A stretch of 64,000 nt of DNA, taken from the NCBI GenBank assembly GCA_014360495.1, contig JACIXR010000001.1, positions 1 to 64,000 of the forward strand, given 5' to 3'. The DNA is from a bacterium (GTDB taxonomy: Bacteria; Armatimonadota; JACIXR01). Every line of letters begins with the position of its first letter. The first letter of the stretch is position 1. Under the pieces are notes generated by a model that was given only the letters and a program-made list of their open reading frames with translations, was not told where the DNA came from and did not search any database. Shown here piece by piece: positions 37,594 through 45,629 of this stretch. The position numbers and the translations under genes were made by a program.

Positions 37594-38034
37594 TTAAGGC
37601 TTTACATCGATGACAGCGGATATGCCTACCCCACTAACTCTTTGCAGATTCGTTATCTTCCCTCTTTCCTTTATAGGGACGAGCGCCTTTACCCTGAACA
37701 TTTCGTTGTGGAAATTTCCCTCTATTTGGGCTACAGCCTGCACCTCAGCGACCTTATCCTTTGGACCGCTTACCTGAGCGGCGCCGACATAAAGGGCTTT
37801 CCCAACGCTTATAATAGGGACGACCTTAGTTGCTTCCGTGACGGGCAACTTCTCGTTCATCATCAGCTTGTTGATGAAATCGTTCAGCTGACCTGAAAAT
37901 TTATCCACGAGGAGAGCGATAGCTCCGCCCACTATGGCTTTCTTGAAGATTCCGCCCAAATCAAGGGCGTAAGAGGAAGCGACAAAGGTGATGATTAGGA
38001 ACAAGGCGATTAAGGGGATGAGAAATTTTCTCAT
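37594..38034 (-). CDS. Small exported protein, function unknown
   Basis: 146 residues with a signal peptide (MRKFLIPLIALFLIITFVASSYA). After it comes a Gly/Ala-rich helix (GGIFKKAIVGGAIALLVDKFSGQLNDFINKLM), then a beta-rich part (VVPIISVGKALYVGAAQVSG, EVQAVAQIEG, FRVKALVPI, VSGVGISAVIDV). No Cys and no known motif. Start ATG 38034 is 8 nt after GGAGG; the upstream GTG at 38043 overlaps that site. It sits between the SLH porin, behind its terminator, and an LptD-like gene. A periplasmic or outer-membrane role is suggested by position only. Confidence 0.7.
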   Translation of the reverse strand: MRKFLIPLIALFLIITFVASSYALDLGGIFKKAIVGGAIALLVDKFSGQLNDFINKLMMNEKLPVTEATKVVPIISVGKALYVGAAQVSGPKDKVAEVQAVAQIEGNFHNEMFRVKALVPIKERGKITNLQRVSGVGISAVIDVKP

Positions 38035-38065
38035 CAGGAACACCTCCTTTTTTAATTTTTAAAAA

Positions 38066-38100
38066 AAGGAGGGGGAACCCTTTAAGGGTTCCCCCTCCTT
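38066..38100 (-). terminator. Terminator of the SLH porin gene
   Basis: A perfect 17-nt inverted repeat (38066-38082 with 38084-38100), followed on the minus strand by a T-run (38065-38061). It lies 15 nt past the porin stop codon. Confidence 0.9.
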
Positions 38101-38115
38101 GCATAGCTTCGGCTT

Positions 38116-39981
38116 TTAGAACTTCACCGAGACCTGCGTCACAATCAGGTCGCCCTTCTGCTCAGGCGCAGCACCCCACTTCAGGTCTATGTTTTGATAG
38201 AGTAGCTTCAGAGCAGCGTCCTTGCCGAGCTCATAGGACACGCCGACGGTGAGGTATCCAAGCTTATCCTCGGCTCCAGCGGTCGGCTTGTACTGTTTGT
38301 ATTCATAACCGAGCTGGAGACCTATCTTGGAAGTGAGGGCGTACTTGACCTCAGCGAGATAGTGGTTGATCTTATCACCGGCGGATGCTCCTTTGTCGAT
38401 TTCGTAGAATGCGCCGTGGATGTTCAGCGCGAGATTCTTCAAGCCCGTCCAGGAGATGTCGCCGTATGCGCCCTTGATGTTATTGAGATTTCTCTCCCAG
38501 AGGATTCTCTCCCAATAACCAGGGGTCATGAAGTTCTGCTCGACCTGCTTGTATCCAGCCTTCACCTTTATATCATCTGTCACTGCGTAGGCAACAGCGA
38601 CATCATATGCGTTATTATCCTCGTCTATGTCCAAAGCGCCGGTATCATCCTTAGCTCTCATCTGAGCCCATTCGCCGACAATTGAGAGGTTCTTGACCGG
38701 CGGAGCGATGACGATGTTCGCGCCGTAAACATCAACATATGGGTTGACCAATCCTGCTCCAGAGAGACCAGCCCTATAATAGGTGACTCCGAGCGACGGA
38801 ATCAGCTCTATCAGGTTGGGGAGCTCAATCCTAGCGCCAGCGAATTGGTAAACAGTGACATCTTCATCAGGAACAACGATTCGCAGGTCGGCAGGTCCCT
38901 TATTTGTTGCGGCGAAGAGGCTGACCTTTGCGGGCTTGACATCCACATCCAGCTTTCCACCGGAGACGATGTAGTTGCCCTCGTCAAACTTCGGAATAAC
39001 CGTGTAGACATCGGGGTCCGCGAGCTTCAGCGTGTATGGAGTGAGCTGGAAGGGGAACTTACCGACCGTTAGCTTGGCGTTCTCCATAGGAGTGGTCGTG
39101 AGGTAGAGCTTGTAGATGGTGGCGGTATCGGCTGCGGAAGCCATCTTGGAAGGATTTGTCCAATCCCTTCCCCAAATGGCGAGAGAGATGTCGGTCGTAT
39201 CGTTGACCTTGAAGCCCATATTCACATCAGCGTCATAGCCAGCGAATAGATTTCTGAGCATTTTGTCATTGGGTTTAAGAGCTACGCCATTGAGGTCTAT
39301 TGGTGGATTTTTTACATCCTTCGGCTTCTCGCCCCTAACAATATAGGTGGCGAAACCGGAGACGGAGAACTTGCCTACCCTCTCCTCAAGGGCGACCACC
39401 CTCTGGGTCAGGGCGTCAAGGTCCTTGCGCATCTCGTCAACATCTACGCCCAAAGTTGCCAACTCATCCCTGAACTCGTTTATCAGCCTGCGCAGCGTCT
39501 GAATGTCCTCGGGGCTTATCTGGATAGCCGCAACCTTCTGCTGGAGAGCCGCTACCTGGTTGCGAACAGCCTCAAGCTCCGCCTTGGTGGCAGCCTGTTG
39601 TAGCTGCTGTTCAACGGCGGAGAGCCTGTTCACCAGGTCAGCGGGAACGCCTCCAGGGGCTGCCTTCTCCAATGCTGCAACCCGGGACTTGAGGTCGTTT
39701 ATGGCGTTCTGAATGGAGGTCAGATTAACCTCGGGTGGAGTGACTTCCGCTTTGATGCGCTCAAGGGCATTCCTCAAAGCGCAGGCAAATTCGTAGCGAG
39801 TGAGGGGTCTATCGCCCTTGAAGTAGCCATCGGGATAGCCGACGATGATGCCCTTCTCAGCGAGCGTCGCTACGGCGTCGTAAGCCCAGTGGTCCCAGGG
39901 GACATCGGGGAAGGTCTGGGCTACCAGAGAGCCCAAGCCAAACACCAACGCCAATGCCAAAACTACAGCTAACTTCTTCAT
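38116..39981 (-). CDS. SLH-domain outer-membrane porin
   Basis: 621 residues exported by a signal peptide (MKKLAVVLALALVFGLGSLVAQ). Residues about 23-75 are one S-layer homology domain (FPDVPWDHWAYDAVATLAEKGIIVGYPDGYFKGDRPLTRYEFA), expected to bind peptidoglycan-linked polymer. About 85-205 is a long coiled coil (repeated LEKAA, VEQQLQQAATKAELEAVRNQ). The rest is a beta-barrel ending VTQVSVKF, with the terminal Phe of outer-membrane barrels. This architecture is that of the Slp/Omp-alpha family in Deinococcota, Armatimonadota and cyanobacteria. It is probably a very abundant envelope protein, in line with its strong promoter, strong GGAGG and clean terminator. It has a roughly 200-nt leader (see below). 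Confidence 0.93.
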   Translation of the reverse strand: MKKLAVVLALALVFGLGSLVAQTFPDVPWDHWAYDAVATLAEKGIIVGYPDGYFKGDRPLTRYEFACALRNALERIKAEVTPPEVNLTSIQNAINDLKSRVAALEKAAPGGVPADLVNRLSAVEQQLQQAATKAELEAVRNQVAALQQKVAAIQISPEDIQTLRRLINEFRDELATLGVDVDEMRKDLDALTQRVVALEERVGKFSVSGFATYIVRGEKPKDVKNPPIDLNGVALKPNDKMLRNLFAGYDADVNMGFKVNDTTDISLAIWGRDWTNPSKMASAADTATIYKLYLTTTPMENAKLTVGKFPFQLTPYTLKLADPDVYTVIPKFDEGNYIVSGGKLDVDVKPAKVSLFAATNKGPADLRIVVPDEDVTVYQFAGARIELPNLIELIPSLGVTYYRAGLSGAGLVNPYVDVYGANIVIAPPVKNLSIVGEWAQMRAKDDTGALDIDEDNNAYDVAVAYAVTDDIKVKAGYKQVEQNFMTPGYWERILWERNLNNIKGAYGDISWTGLKNLALNIHGAFYEIDKGASAGDKINHYLAEVKYALTSKIGLQLGYEYKQYKPTAGAEDKLGYLTVGVSYELGKDAALKLLYQNIDLKWGAAPEQKGDLIVTQVSVKF

Positions 39982-40184
39982 ACTTCATCCCTCCTTGGGA
40001 TTTTGTTTTGCCCTTCCCTCCCAAGGAAATCGGAGCCAAGGTATCCTCGTTTCCCTTTGCCCTTTTCCTCAAGAGGTACGGGCTTTTCTAAACCATCCTC
40101 TCTTCGGGAGTGGAGACTCCCAAGAAGTCTTTTTCACCTCCTTTCTATCGCCTCCCTCCCTTCCCAAGAGGATGATTTATTCTC
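39982..40184 (-). promoter_or_regulatory. Long structured leader of the porin mRNA with a Shine-Dalgarno-masking helix
   Basis: The transcript predicted from the promoter below has about 200 nt before the porin ATG. Its ribosome site CCCAAGGA (39999-39992, minus) is perfectly complementary to TCCTTGGG (40027-40020), so an 8-bp hairpin with a 20-nt loop would hide it. A second CCTTGG copy (40041-40036) can compete for the same bases. Further upstream, GCCC...GGGC encloses a CCTC/GAGG hairpin. I matched it to no known riboswitch class. No gene is present in 39982-40327. Confidence 0.55.
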
Positions 40185-40190
40185 TCTTAA

Positions 40191-40219
40191 ATTGTAAAGA
40201 AGCAACAATATCAAGTCAA
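40191..40219 (-). promoter_or_regulatory. Promoter of the SLH porin gene
   Basis: Minus strand TTGACT (40219-40214), 17-nt spacer, TACAAT (40196-40191), the best consensus match in this region. Confidence 0.7.
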
Positions 40220-40327
40220 GCAAATTCTTCAATCTTCAATTAATTAGACTACAATAGGTGCAAAAAGTTACATCATCCAATTCAAAATATAGCTTCAAAT
40301 CGCAAATCCGTCAATACTTTTTTCAAT

Positions 40328-40738
40328 TTAAATTTTAAATCGCTCTTCGTCTTGGTCAATAGTTTTCAAGAATCGCTCGCCAATGATTTGGGCGGAAAGG
40401 TCATCAACGGGACGAGCGGGAAGGTTAAGCCATTTCCTTACCAACCAAATCAACCCTTTCCTCTTTTCCTCCTCAAAATATCTCCTCTTTGCCTCCTCCG
40501 TCGTCCCTCTCTCCTCTATAAGAACAACTTTTTCTTTCAGCCCTTTTTCCTCCATAAATTTATATATCGCCTTCCATCCCGTCCCTTTACCTAAAACAAC
40601 CCTCTCCATCGTTTTAAATTTTATCATAAAGTCTGCCAATTTGTCAATAGGAAAAATTCCCTTCTCAACCACTTTATCTCCATTGAAAATCGCATATCCG
40701 ATTTTTTCTTTCCCCGGGTCGAGGGCGATTATCTTCAT
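40328..40738 (-). CDS. YqgF/RuvX-like RNase H-fold nuclease family protein
   Basis: 136 residues, cytoplasmic. IIALDPGKEKIGYAIFN provides the first acidic strand of the RNase H-like fold. VVLGKGTGWKAIY, VVLIEERGTTEEAKRRYFEEE (second acidic residues) and PVDDLSAQIIGERFL (final Asp) follow RuvX/YqgF order. The family processes the 5' end of 16S precursor RNA or resolves DNA junctions. The sequence is divergent (GKGTGWK in place of GLP), so it may be a paralogue rather than the housekeeping RuvX. Its ATG directly abuts the stop of the DUF3084 gene, so the two are translated together. Confidence 0.75.
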   Translation of the reverse strand: MKIIALDPGKEKIGYAIFNGDKVVEKGIFPIDKLADFMIKFKTMERVVLGKGTGWKAIYKFMEEKGLKEKVVLIEERGTTEEAKRRYFEEEKRKGLIWLVRKWLNLPARPVDDLSAQIIGERFLKTIDQDEERFKI

Positions 40739-42223
40739 CTATGAGCTTGCCTCGCTCACCTGCAGGGTTATGGAAAGGGGATTGGCGCTATATATGCGCT
40801 TCGTGGCGACCGCTTTCAGCAGGACCTTCCCTCTATTCTCTTTAACGCTCGCTATCGTGTTTATTATGTCCTTCAAGGAAAGCTCTCCCACGGTTTCATC
40901 TTCTCCGGGAATCAAACCCCTTTCTAAAGCCTTTTCCCTCACATCTTTCCTCAAAAAAGCGATGACCTTCTCCAAAAGCTCACTCTCTGAACTTCTCCCA
41001 TCCAAAATAGTCGTAGCGATGACCTCCCCTTTGTCAAAAACTAAGGAATTTCTATAAAGCTCCAAGTCGCAAACGATTTGTTCGCCTTTGGTGAAATTGC
41101 GCAGAGCGACGAGCCGTGCTACAACGCTACCCTGCATCTGAGAGAGCTTCATTGCAACTCCCTCAAGAACCGATTCCTCGGGAAATACATAGATGCCATC
41201 TCGTCCCTCAATAAACTTCATTAGAGATACTGCCTTTCCATCGGCTCCTGTTCCCGCTCCCTTCTTTATCGCCTCATCACTCGCCAACTTTATGAGAGAC
41301 CTGAGGCTTACCTTTATCCTATCAGCCGGACGCCCACATTCTATAATTCCTCTTATAACTTCCTTCCCCTTTGGATAGATTAATTCCCTTCCCAGTACCT
41401 CACCATAATAGCTCGCCACCGCTAAAACTTCCTGTTCCTTCTTAGCTAATTCTCCTCTTAAACTCTCGTTTTGCACTCTCAATTGCTCTAAATCCCTCTC
41501 CAAGTTATCCCTTTCTGCCCTCAGCTTCGCCACTGTATTGGATAACTCCTTTCTCGTAGCTTCAAGATTCCTCAATTCGTTCGTTAGGCGCTGTATCTCC
41601 CCTTGGGTATCCCTTAGTCTTTGTGCGTAAGTCGTTAGTTCCTTTTTGTTTTTTTCCAGTTCGTTTTTGCTCTCCTCAAGCGCTGTCAAAGCTTTGCGGT
41701 ACTCAATGCTTATACTCGCAAGCTCCCTTTTTGTTTTTCCCAATTCGTTTGTCAATCTCCTAAGTTCTTTTCCAGCCTTATCAAGATAGCTTTCCAATCT
41801 CTTCTTTGCGTTCATAAGGGATGAAACTTTAAAGGAAAGCTGGGAGAGCTTTTCGCTCTGCTCTTTAGCTTTCTTTTCCACTTTTGAGAGCTGTTCGTTT
41901 CTTTCTGCTATTTCCTTTGTTAACTTTGCTTGGGTTTTGCGAAGCTTCGCAACCTCTTTCTCCAATGTGTTTCTTTCCTGAAGTAGGCTTTCTACGCCGA
42001 ATAGGGCAACGCGAACGGGGTAGGAGAATTTGCTCAGAACCAATAAAGTAAAGAGGGAGATGAAGATGCCCGTTATGACGCTGAAGACTATGGCGGTGTA
42101 GCGGGGTCTCAGTCGGATGAGGCTTACTCGCTTTTTTCCGAGTTTTCTTCCCAGGAAGTCGCCAAGAAAGGCGATGAGCCCGCTAACTAAGAGCAGCATT
42201 CCGATGAGAAGCCAGCTATACAT
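40739..42223 (-). CDS. DUF3084 membrane coiled-coil protein
   Basis: 494 residues. Two membrane segments (WLLIGMLLLVSGLIAFLGDFLG and YTAIVFSVITGIFISLFTLLVL) are joined by GRKLGKKRVSLIRLRPR, the DUF3084 hallmark. A roughly 200-residue coiled coil follows (about 85-290), then a globular C-terminal domain (ELIYPKGKEVIRGIIECG..., VCDLELYRNSLVFDKGEVIATTILDG). The family is found in cyanobacteria, Deinococcota and Armatimonadota and has no established function; an envelope or division role is often supposed. It is coupled without gap to the YqgF-like gene. A TATAAT at 42263-42258 (minus) is its likely -10 box. Confidence 0.88.
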   Translation of the reverse strand: MYSWLLIGMLLLVSGLIAFLGDFLGRKLGKKRVSLIRLRPRYTAIVFSVITGIFISLFTLLVLSKFSYPVRVALFGVESLLQERNTLEKEVAKLRKTQAKLTKEIAERNEQLSKVEKKAKEQSEKLSQLSFKVSSLMNAKKRLESYLDKAGKELRRLTNELGKTKRELASISIEYRKALTALEESKNELEKNKKELTTYAQRLRDTQGEIQRLTNELRNLEATRKELSNTVAKLRAERDNLERDLEQLRVQNESLRGELAKKEQEVLAVASYYGEVLGRELIYPKGKEVIRGIIECGRPADRIKVSLRSLIKLASDEAIKKGAGTGADGKAVSLMKFIEGRDGIYVFPEESVLEGVAMKLSQMQGSVVARLVALRNFTKGEQIVCDLELYRNSLVFDKGEVIATTILDGRSSESELLEKVIAFLRKDVREKALERGLIPGEDETVGELSLKDIINTIASVKENRGKVLLKAVATKRIYSANPLSITLQVSEASS

Positions 42224-42360
42224 ATTTCATCACTCCCATTTTAAATGGGTTTAAATAATTATAAAGACAGGACAGGATTTTGTAAAAATGCCAAGAACAG
42301 GGTTTTAAAGGCTTGTCAGTAATTTAATTGTTATTGTGAGCGATATTGATGCAATACTAT

Positions 42361-42701
42361 AGAGATTGCCACGCCCGCCTTCGGCGGGCTCTCATCTATG
42401 GTTTAGGTTTTAGCGACAATTCCTCCCGTAGCGGGGTAAGAACCCCACTGTCATTGCGAGCCTTCTGCGAAGCAGAAGGCTCGCAATCTCGTATTAAATC
42501 ATAGAGAAGGAATGAAATTGTCAGGTTCTCTTTTGTCGGACTCGCGTCTTTGGCTATAGATTTTTATATGAACATTTTGTTTTTCGTTATTTTAAATCCA
42601 CCATATTTTTCAAAAACCTTTACCCATGCCAGCAATGCCAGACTTTTAAGCTCTTCAAAAGACGAGATTGCCACGGGCTCCCGTAGGGAGCCCTCGCAAT
42701 T
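42361..42701. repeat. Gene-free spacer with three interspersed palindromes
   Basis: Between the DUF3084 promoter (42263) and the permease stop (42787) no gene is supported. Three repeat copies are present: 42361-42395 (AGAGATTGCCACG, then GCCCGCC-TTC-GGCGGGC), 42451-42490 (TCATTGCGAG, then CCTTCTGC-GA-AGCAGAAGG and CTCGCAATCTC) and 42664-42701 (GAGATTGCCACG, then GGCTCCC-GTA-GGGAGCC and CTCGCAAT). The outer arms of each copy pair with each other as well. Confidence 0.8.
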
Positions 42702-42786
42702 ACGGAAAGACGGAGACCTGCCCCGGCTTCCCTTTGGAGGGTGATGGCAAAGAAAGGATGACCTTCCAGCCTTTGGTTGGCTTCCC

Positions 42787-43857
42787 TCATTTAGGGGAGC
42801 GGGTGAGGAGAAGGATTCCCGCTATTAAGCCCAATATATTAGGCAAGTAAGCGGAAACATAGGGATTTAATAGCCCCTTCTCCCCAATGATAGCGGTGTA
42901 ATGCCAGACAATGTAGTAAACGAATATCACAATAACGCTCAATCCCACCCCTATGCTCTTCCCTTTATATGGCTTCAAGCCGAAGGGGACACCCAATAAA
43001 GCGAGCACCAAAGCGGCGAAGGGGTCGGCGAGCTTTCTGTGAAGCTGAACGATTAAATGGGAATAACGCTCGCCCATCAACTTCAAGTGTCTTATATAAG
43101 AGGAAAGCTGGCGAAAGGACATATCTTCCGGCTTAATACTTCCCATCGCCAATTCCTCAGGCGAGCGAGGGAAAAGAACCTCTTTCTCTTTGAACTCTAC
43201 ACGAGATAGATTTTCTCCTCCCAAACTCCTTATTTCCCCCTCTTTGAACAACCACTTGCTTCCCTCCCAAACCGCACTCTTCGCCGAGAGAACTGTTGAG
43301 GGCTTTCCTCGCCAGAATTCAATCGCCACAACTCCTTCTAAAATTCCTTTCTCGGGGATGAGGCGTTTAGCATAGAGGACAAACTGCACCTCCCCGTTTC
43401 TCTCTTGCTTAGCCACGATGTTCTCCCTTTCCCCTCCGGTCCTGCTGATCTCCCTCTCTATCTCCGTAACCCTTTTATTGGCAAAGGGAACGATATATTC
43501 ATTGAAAGCGAGGGCTGTTAAGCTAACTATTATGGAGAAAAGAGCGATTGGCAAAATCACTTTCCAAAGGCTTAAACCGGCGGTGAAGAAGGCGACTGTT
43601 TCGCCATCGCTTGAGAATCTGCCTAATCCCAGAATGACGCCTAGGAGGGTAGCCATGGGGAGGACGAGGACGAAAATGGGAGCAAGTCCGTAGATAAAAA
43701 GTTGAAAAGCTTGCAAGAGAGTGGCATTTCGCTCAACGAGAAGCTTCGTTATCTCAAAGAGGAATTTCCCTCCGATGAAAACGAGGAGAAAGATGGCGAC
43801 GCCGAAGAAAAAGGGGCGAAGGAGCTCGGTTATTATATATCTCGTGAGGATTCTCAT
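42787..43857 (-). CDS. LptF/LptG family LPS export permease
   Basis: 356 residues, inner-membrane subunit of the LPS transporter. MRILTRYIITELLRPFFFG is the typical YjgP/YjgQ start. Three N-terminal membrane helices, a periplasmic beta-jellyroll part and three C-terminal helices (KLADPFAALVLALLGVPFGLKPYKGKSIGVGLSVIVIFVYYIVWH) follow. A full transporter needs an LptF-LptG pair; only one gene is seen here, so the partner is elsewhere or this protein works as a homodimer. ATG 43857 follows the lptB stop by 1 nt; a TTG at 43869 is an alternative. Last gene of the Lpt operon. Confidence 0.9.
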   Translation of the reverse strand: MRILTRYIITELLRPFFFGVAIFLLVFIGGKFLFEITKLLVERNATLLQAFQLFIYGLAPIFVLVLPMATLLGVILGLGRFSSDGETVAFFTAGLSLWKVILPIALFSIIVSLTALAFNEYIVPFANKRVTEIEREISRTGGERENIVAKQERNGEVQFVLYAKRLIPEKGILEGVVAIEFWRGKPSTVLSAKSAVWEGSKWLFKEGEIRSLGGENLSRVEFKEKEVLFPRSPEELAMGSIKPEDMSFRQLSSYIRHLKLMGERYSHLIVQLHRKLADPFAALVLALLGVPFGLKPYKGKSIGVGLSVIVIFVYYIVWHYTAIIGEKGLLNPYVSAYLPNILGLIAGILLLTRSPK

Positions 43858-43858
43858 C

Positions 43859-44569
43859 TCATATCTCAAACCTTTCTCCGAGATAGAACTTCCTCGCCAA
43901 TGGGTCTTTGGTCAATTTATCCGCCGGTCCCTCTGTCAATATCCTCCCTTGATAGATGATATAAGAGCGGTCTGTTATGGAGAGGGTATCACGAACATTG
44001 TGGTCTGTGAGAAGTATGCCGAGATTCTTGCTCTTCAAAACGGTTATTATCCTTTTTAATTCCTCAACCGCAATGGGGTCAACTCCTGTGAACGGCTCAT
44101 CAAGGAGGATGAATTGGGGATTGCCGGCCATAGCCCTTGCTACCTCAACCCTTCGCCTTTCCCCTCCCGATAAGTCTTGTCCTCTGCTCTTCCTTATATG
44201 AGTGAGGGAGAATTCCTCAAGAAGCTGGTCAACGACTTCTTTTTTATTCTTAACGCCTCTTGCCTCCAGAACCAATAGGAGGTTCTCTTCAACGGTCAAT
44301 CTGCGAAATATAGATGGTTCTTGGGCGAGATAGCCGATGCCGAGAAGCGCTCTTTTGAACATGGGCCATTTCGTTATGTCCTTGTCTCCAAAGTAGACCT
44401 TTCCTTCATTTGGCTTGATTAGCCCGATTATCATATAGAAGGTCGTCGTCTTTCCCGCTCCATTCGGTCCCAAAAGACCTACCACTTCCCCTCTGTTTAT
44501 CACCAGAGAAACCCCATCCACCACTCTCCGTCTTCCATATATCTTTACAAGCCCTTCCGTCCTTATCAT
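43859..44569 (-). CDS. lptB: LPS export ABC transporter ATPase
   Basis: 236 residues, cytoplasmic ATPase that powers LPS extraction from the inner membrane. All motifs are present: GLLGPNGAGKTTTFYMIIGL (Walker A), the Q-loop GYLAQEPSIFRRLTVEENLLLVLE typical of LptB, the signature LSGGERRRVEVARAM, QFILLDEPFTGVDPIAV (Walker B) and LLTDHNVRDTL (switch His). It overlaps the LptA-like gene by 4 nt and is followed after 1 nt by the permease gene, the order expected of an lpt operon. Confidence 0.96.
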   Translation of the reverse strand: MIRTEGLVKIYGRRRVVDGVSLVINRGEVVGLLGPNGAGKTTTFYMIIGLIKPNEGKVYFGDKDITKWPMFKRALLGIGYLAQEPSIFRRLTVEENLLLVLEARGVKNKKEVVDQLLEEFSLTHIRKSRGQDLSGGERRRVEVARAMAGNPQFILLDEPFTGVDPIAVEELKRIITVLKSKNLGILLTDHNVRDTLSITDRSYIIYQGRILTEGPADKLTKDPLARKFYLGERFEI

Positions 44570-45075
44570 TTCTGACCTTGAACTTGGGAGGGTAGGGGAA
44601 ATTCAAGATGGACATTCCCCTCCGCTTTCAAGCTCTTCTTCTCCATATCAACGCTTATCTTGTCAGCCTTAATCAAAGAAGTCCCCTCTCTATCGGACCT
44701 CATCACCTTCGCCTCGGCTCCTCCCTCTAATAAGAGGATGTTATTTCCCATCAGCGTAGCTCTCTCCGCCTTTCCCTCTATTTCCTGTTTAATATTTCCC
44801 CTCAAAACTTGAACAATCTTTAACAAAACGCTTCCCTCGGCGACTACCTTATCTATGTTTCCCTTTTCGTTCAAATAGACTGTTATCTTTTTAGCCTGCG
44901 CCTGAGTATCGGGAAGAGTTAGGGTTGGATTGGGGTAAGCTGTTAATGTGTTCTTATCCCAATCTATATCTATCTTATCAGCCCTGAGGATTCCTTGAGG
45001 GAGCTTAGCCTCCTTGGGCTGGACCAAAGTGAGACCACAGGTTAGCAGGAGGGAATAGAGAAAAAACTTTCTCAT
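44566..45075 (-). CDS. lptA: LptA/OstA-like periplasmic LPS transport protein
   Basis: 169 residues with a signal peptide (MRKFFLYSLLLTCGLTLVQ). The OstA-type beta-jellyroll pattern is clear: ILRADKIDIDWDKNTLTAYPNPTLTLPDTQAQAKKITVYLNEKGNIDKVVAEGSVLLK, then GKAERATLMGNNILLLEGGAEAKV and SLIKADKISVDMEKKSLKAEGNVHLEF. It forms the bridge carrying LPS across the periplasm between LptC and LptD. It overlaps both the LptC-like gene (4 nt upstream) and lptB (4 nt downstream). Confidence 0.88.
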   Translation of the reverse strand: MRKFFLYSLLLTCGLTLVQPKEAKLPQGILRADKIDIDWDKNTLTAYPNPTLTLPDTQAQAKKITVYLNEKGNIDKVVAEGSVLLKIVQVLRGNIKQEIEGKAERATLMGNNILLLEGGAEAKVMRSDREGTSLIKADKISVDMEKKSLKAEGNVHLEFPLPSQVQGQK

Positions 45076-45629
45076 CGCTTTTGCCTCCTTTTTAATTCTA
45101 TTTTAACAACTGCTCCATTATTTAGCATTCCCCTTTTCAATCCCCAATCCGCAGTGAATTCCTTCCCCTCAATTGATAACTCACCCCATTTCAGATGGAC
45201 ATCCTTTCCTTTTATCTTCTTTTCCTTAAATGAAACCTCAATATAATCGCAGGAGATATCGCTTTTCCTTTTTACCTCCTTCAGATTGCCTCCCTTATCT
45301 AAAATCAGAAAACCCTTCTTTGGCTCATAAATAGCTGAGGGAGCGGATAGCTCCGCGAAGGGCTGCCCTTTCTCATATAGTGTGGATTTGACTCCCTGAA
45401 GCAGTATCCTTTCTTCTTCCCCCTTGCTTGCACTAGCCCAAATCTCCAACAGCTTTTTACCCTGAGAATCTGTTTCAAGGAAGTGAGCCTTTTCAAGGGA
45501 CACGGTTAGCTTTTCCTCCTTCCCGGGCTGGGGAGGTTGCTGAACTTCTTTCTTCCCTCCACAACCAGCTATCAGGAGAAGAAGCGATATTTGAATAAGG
45601 TATATAGCGCCTTGAATCCGTCTTTCCAA
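45072..45629 (-). CDS. lptC: LptC-like LPS export lipoprotein
   Basis: 185 residues. The N terminus IYLIQISLLLLIAGCGGKKE has a lipobox (IAGC), so it is probably a lipoprotein, whereas proteobacterial LptC has an uncleaved anchor. The rest fits LptC: LEKAHFLETDSQGKKLLEIWASASKGEEERILLQGVKSTLYEKGQPFAELSAPSAIYEPKKGFLILDKGG, the alternating jellyroll strands. Position before lptA-lptB supports this. The TTG start at 45629 has AGAAGG 4 nt upstream and lies inside the end of the GT2 gene (58-nt overlap). No better start is seen before the hydrophobic stretch. Confidence 0.82.
   Translation of the reverse strand: MERRIQGAIYLIQISLLLLIAGCGGKKEVQQPPQPGKEEKLTVSLEKAHFLETDSQGKKLLEIWASASKGEEERILLQGVKSTLYEKGQPFAELSAPSAIYEPKKGFLILDKGGNLKEVKRKSDISCDYIEVSFKEKKIKGKDVHLKWGELSIEGKEFTADWGLKRGMLNNGAVVKIELKRRQKR

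Noticed and set aside
39982-40184. Cyclic-di-GMP (GEMM) riboswitch in the porin leader
   Set aside because: A GGGCAAAGGG stretch recalls it, but the conserved ACGCAAAGCC core and the tetraloop receptor arrangement are missing.
39995-40243. Plus-strand ORFs opposite the porin leader
   Set aside because: They are antisense to a promoter and structured leader, rich in Ser/Pro, with no ribosome site.
42550-42744. 64-codon ORF between DUF3084 and the Lpt permease
   Set aside because: It overlaps a palindromic repeat and has no homology-like pattern.
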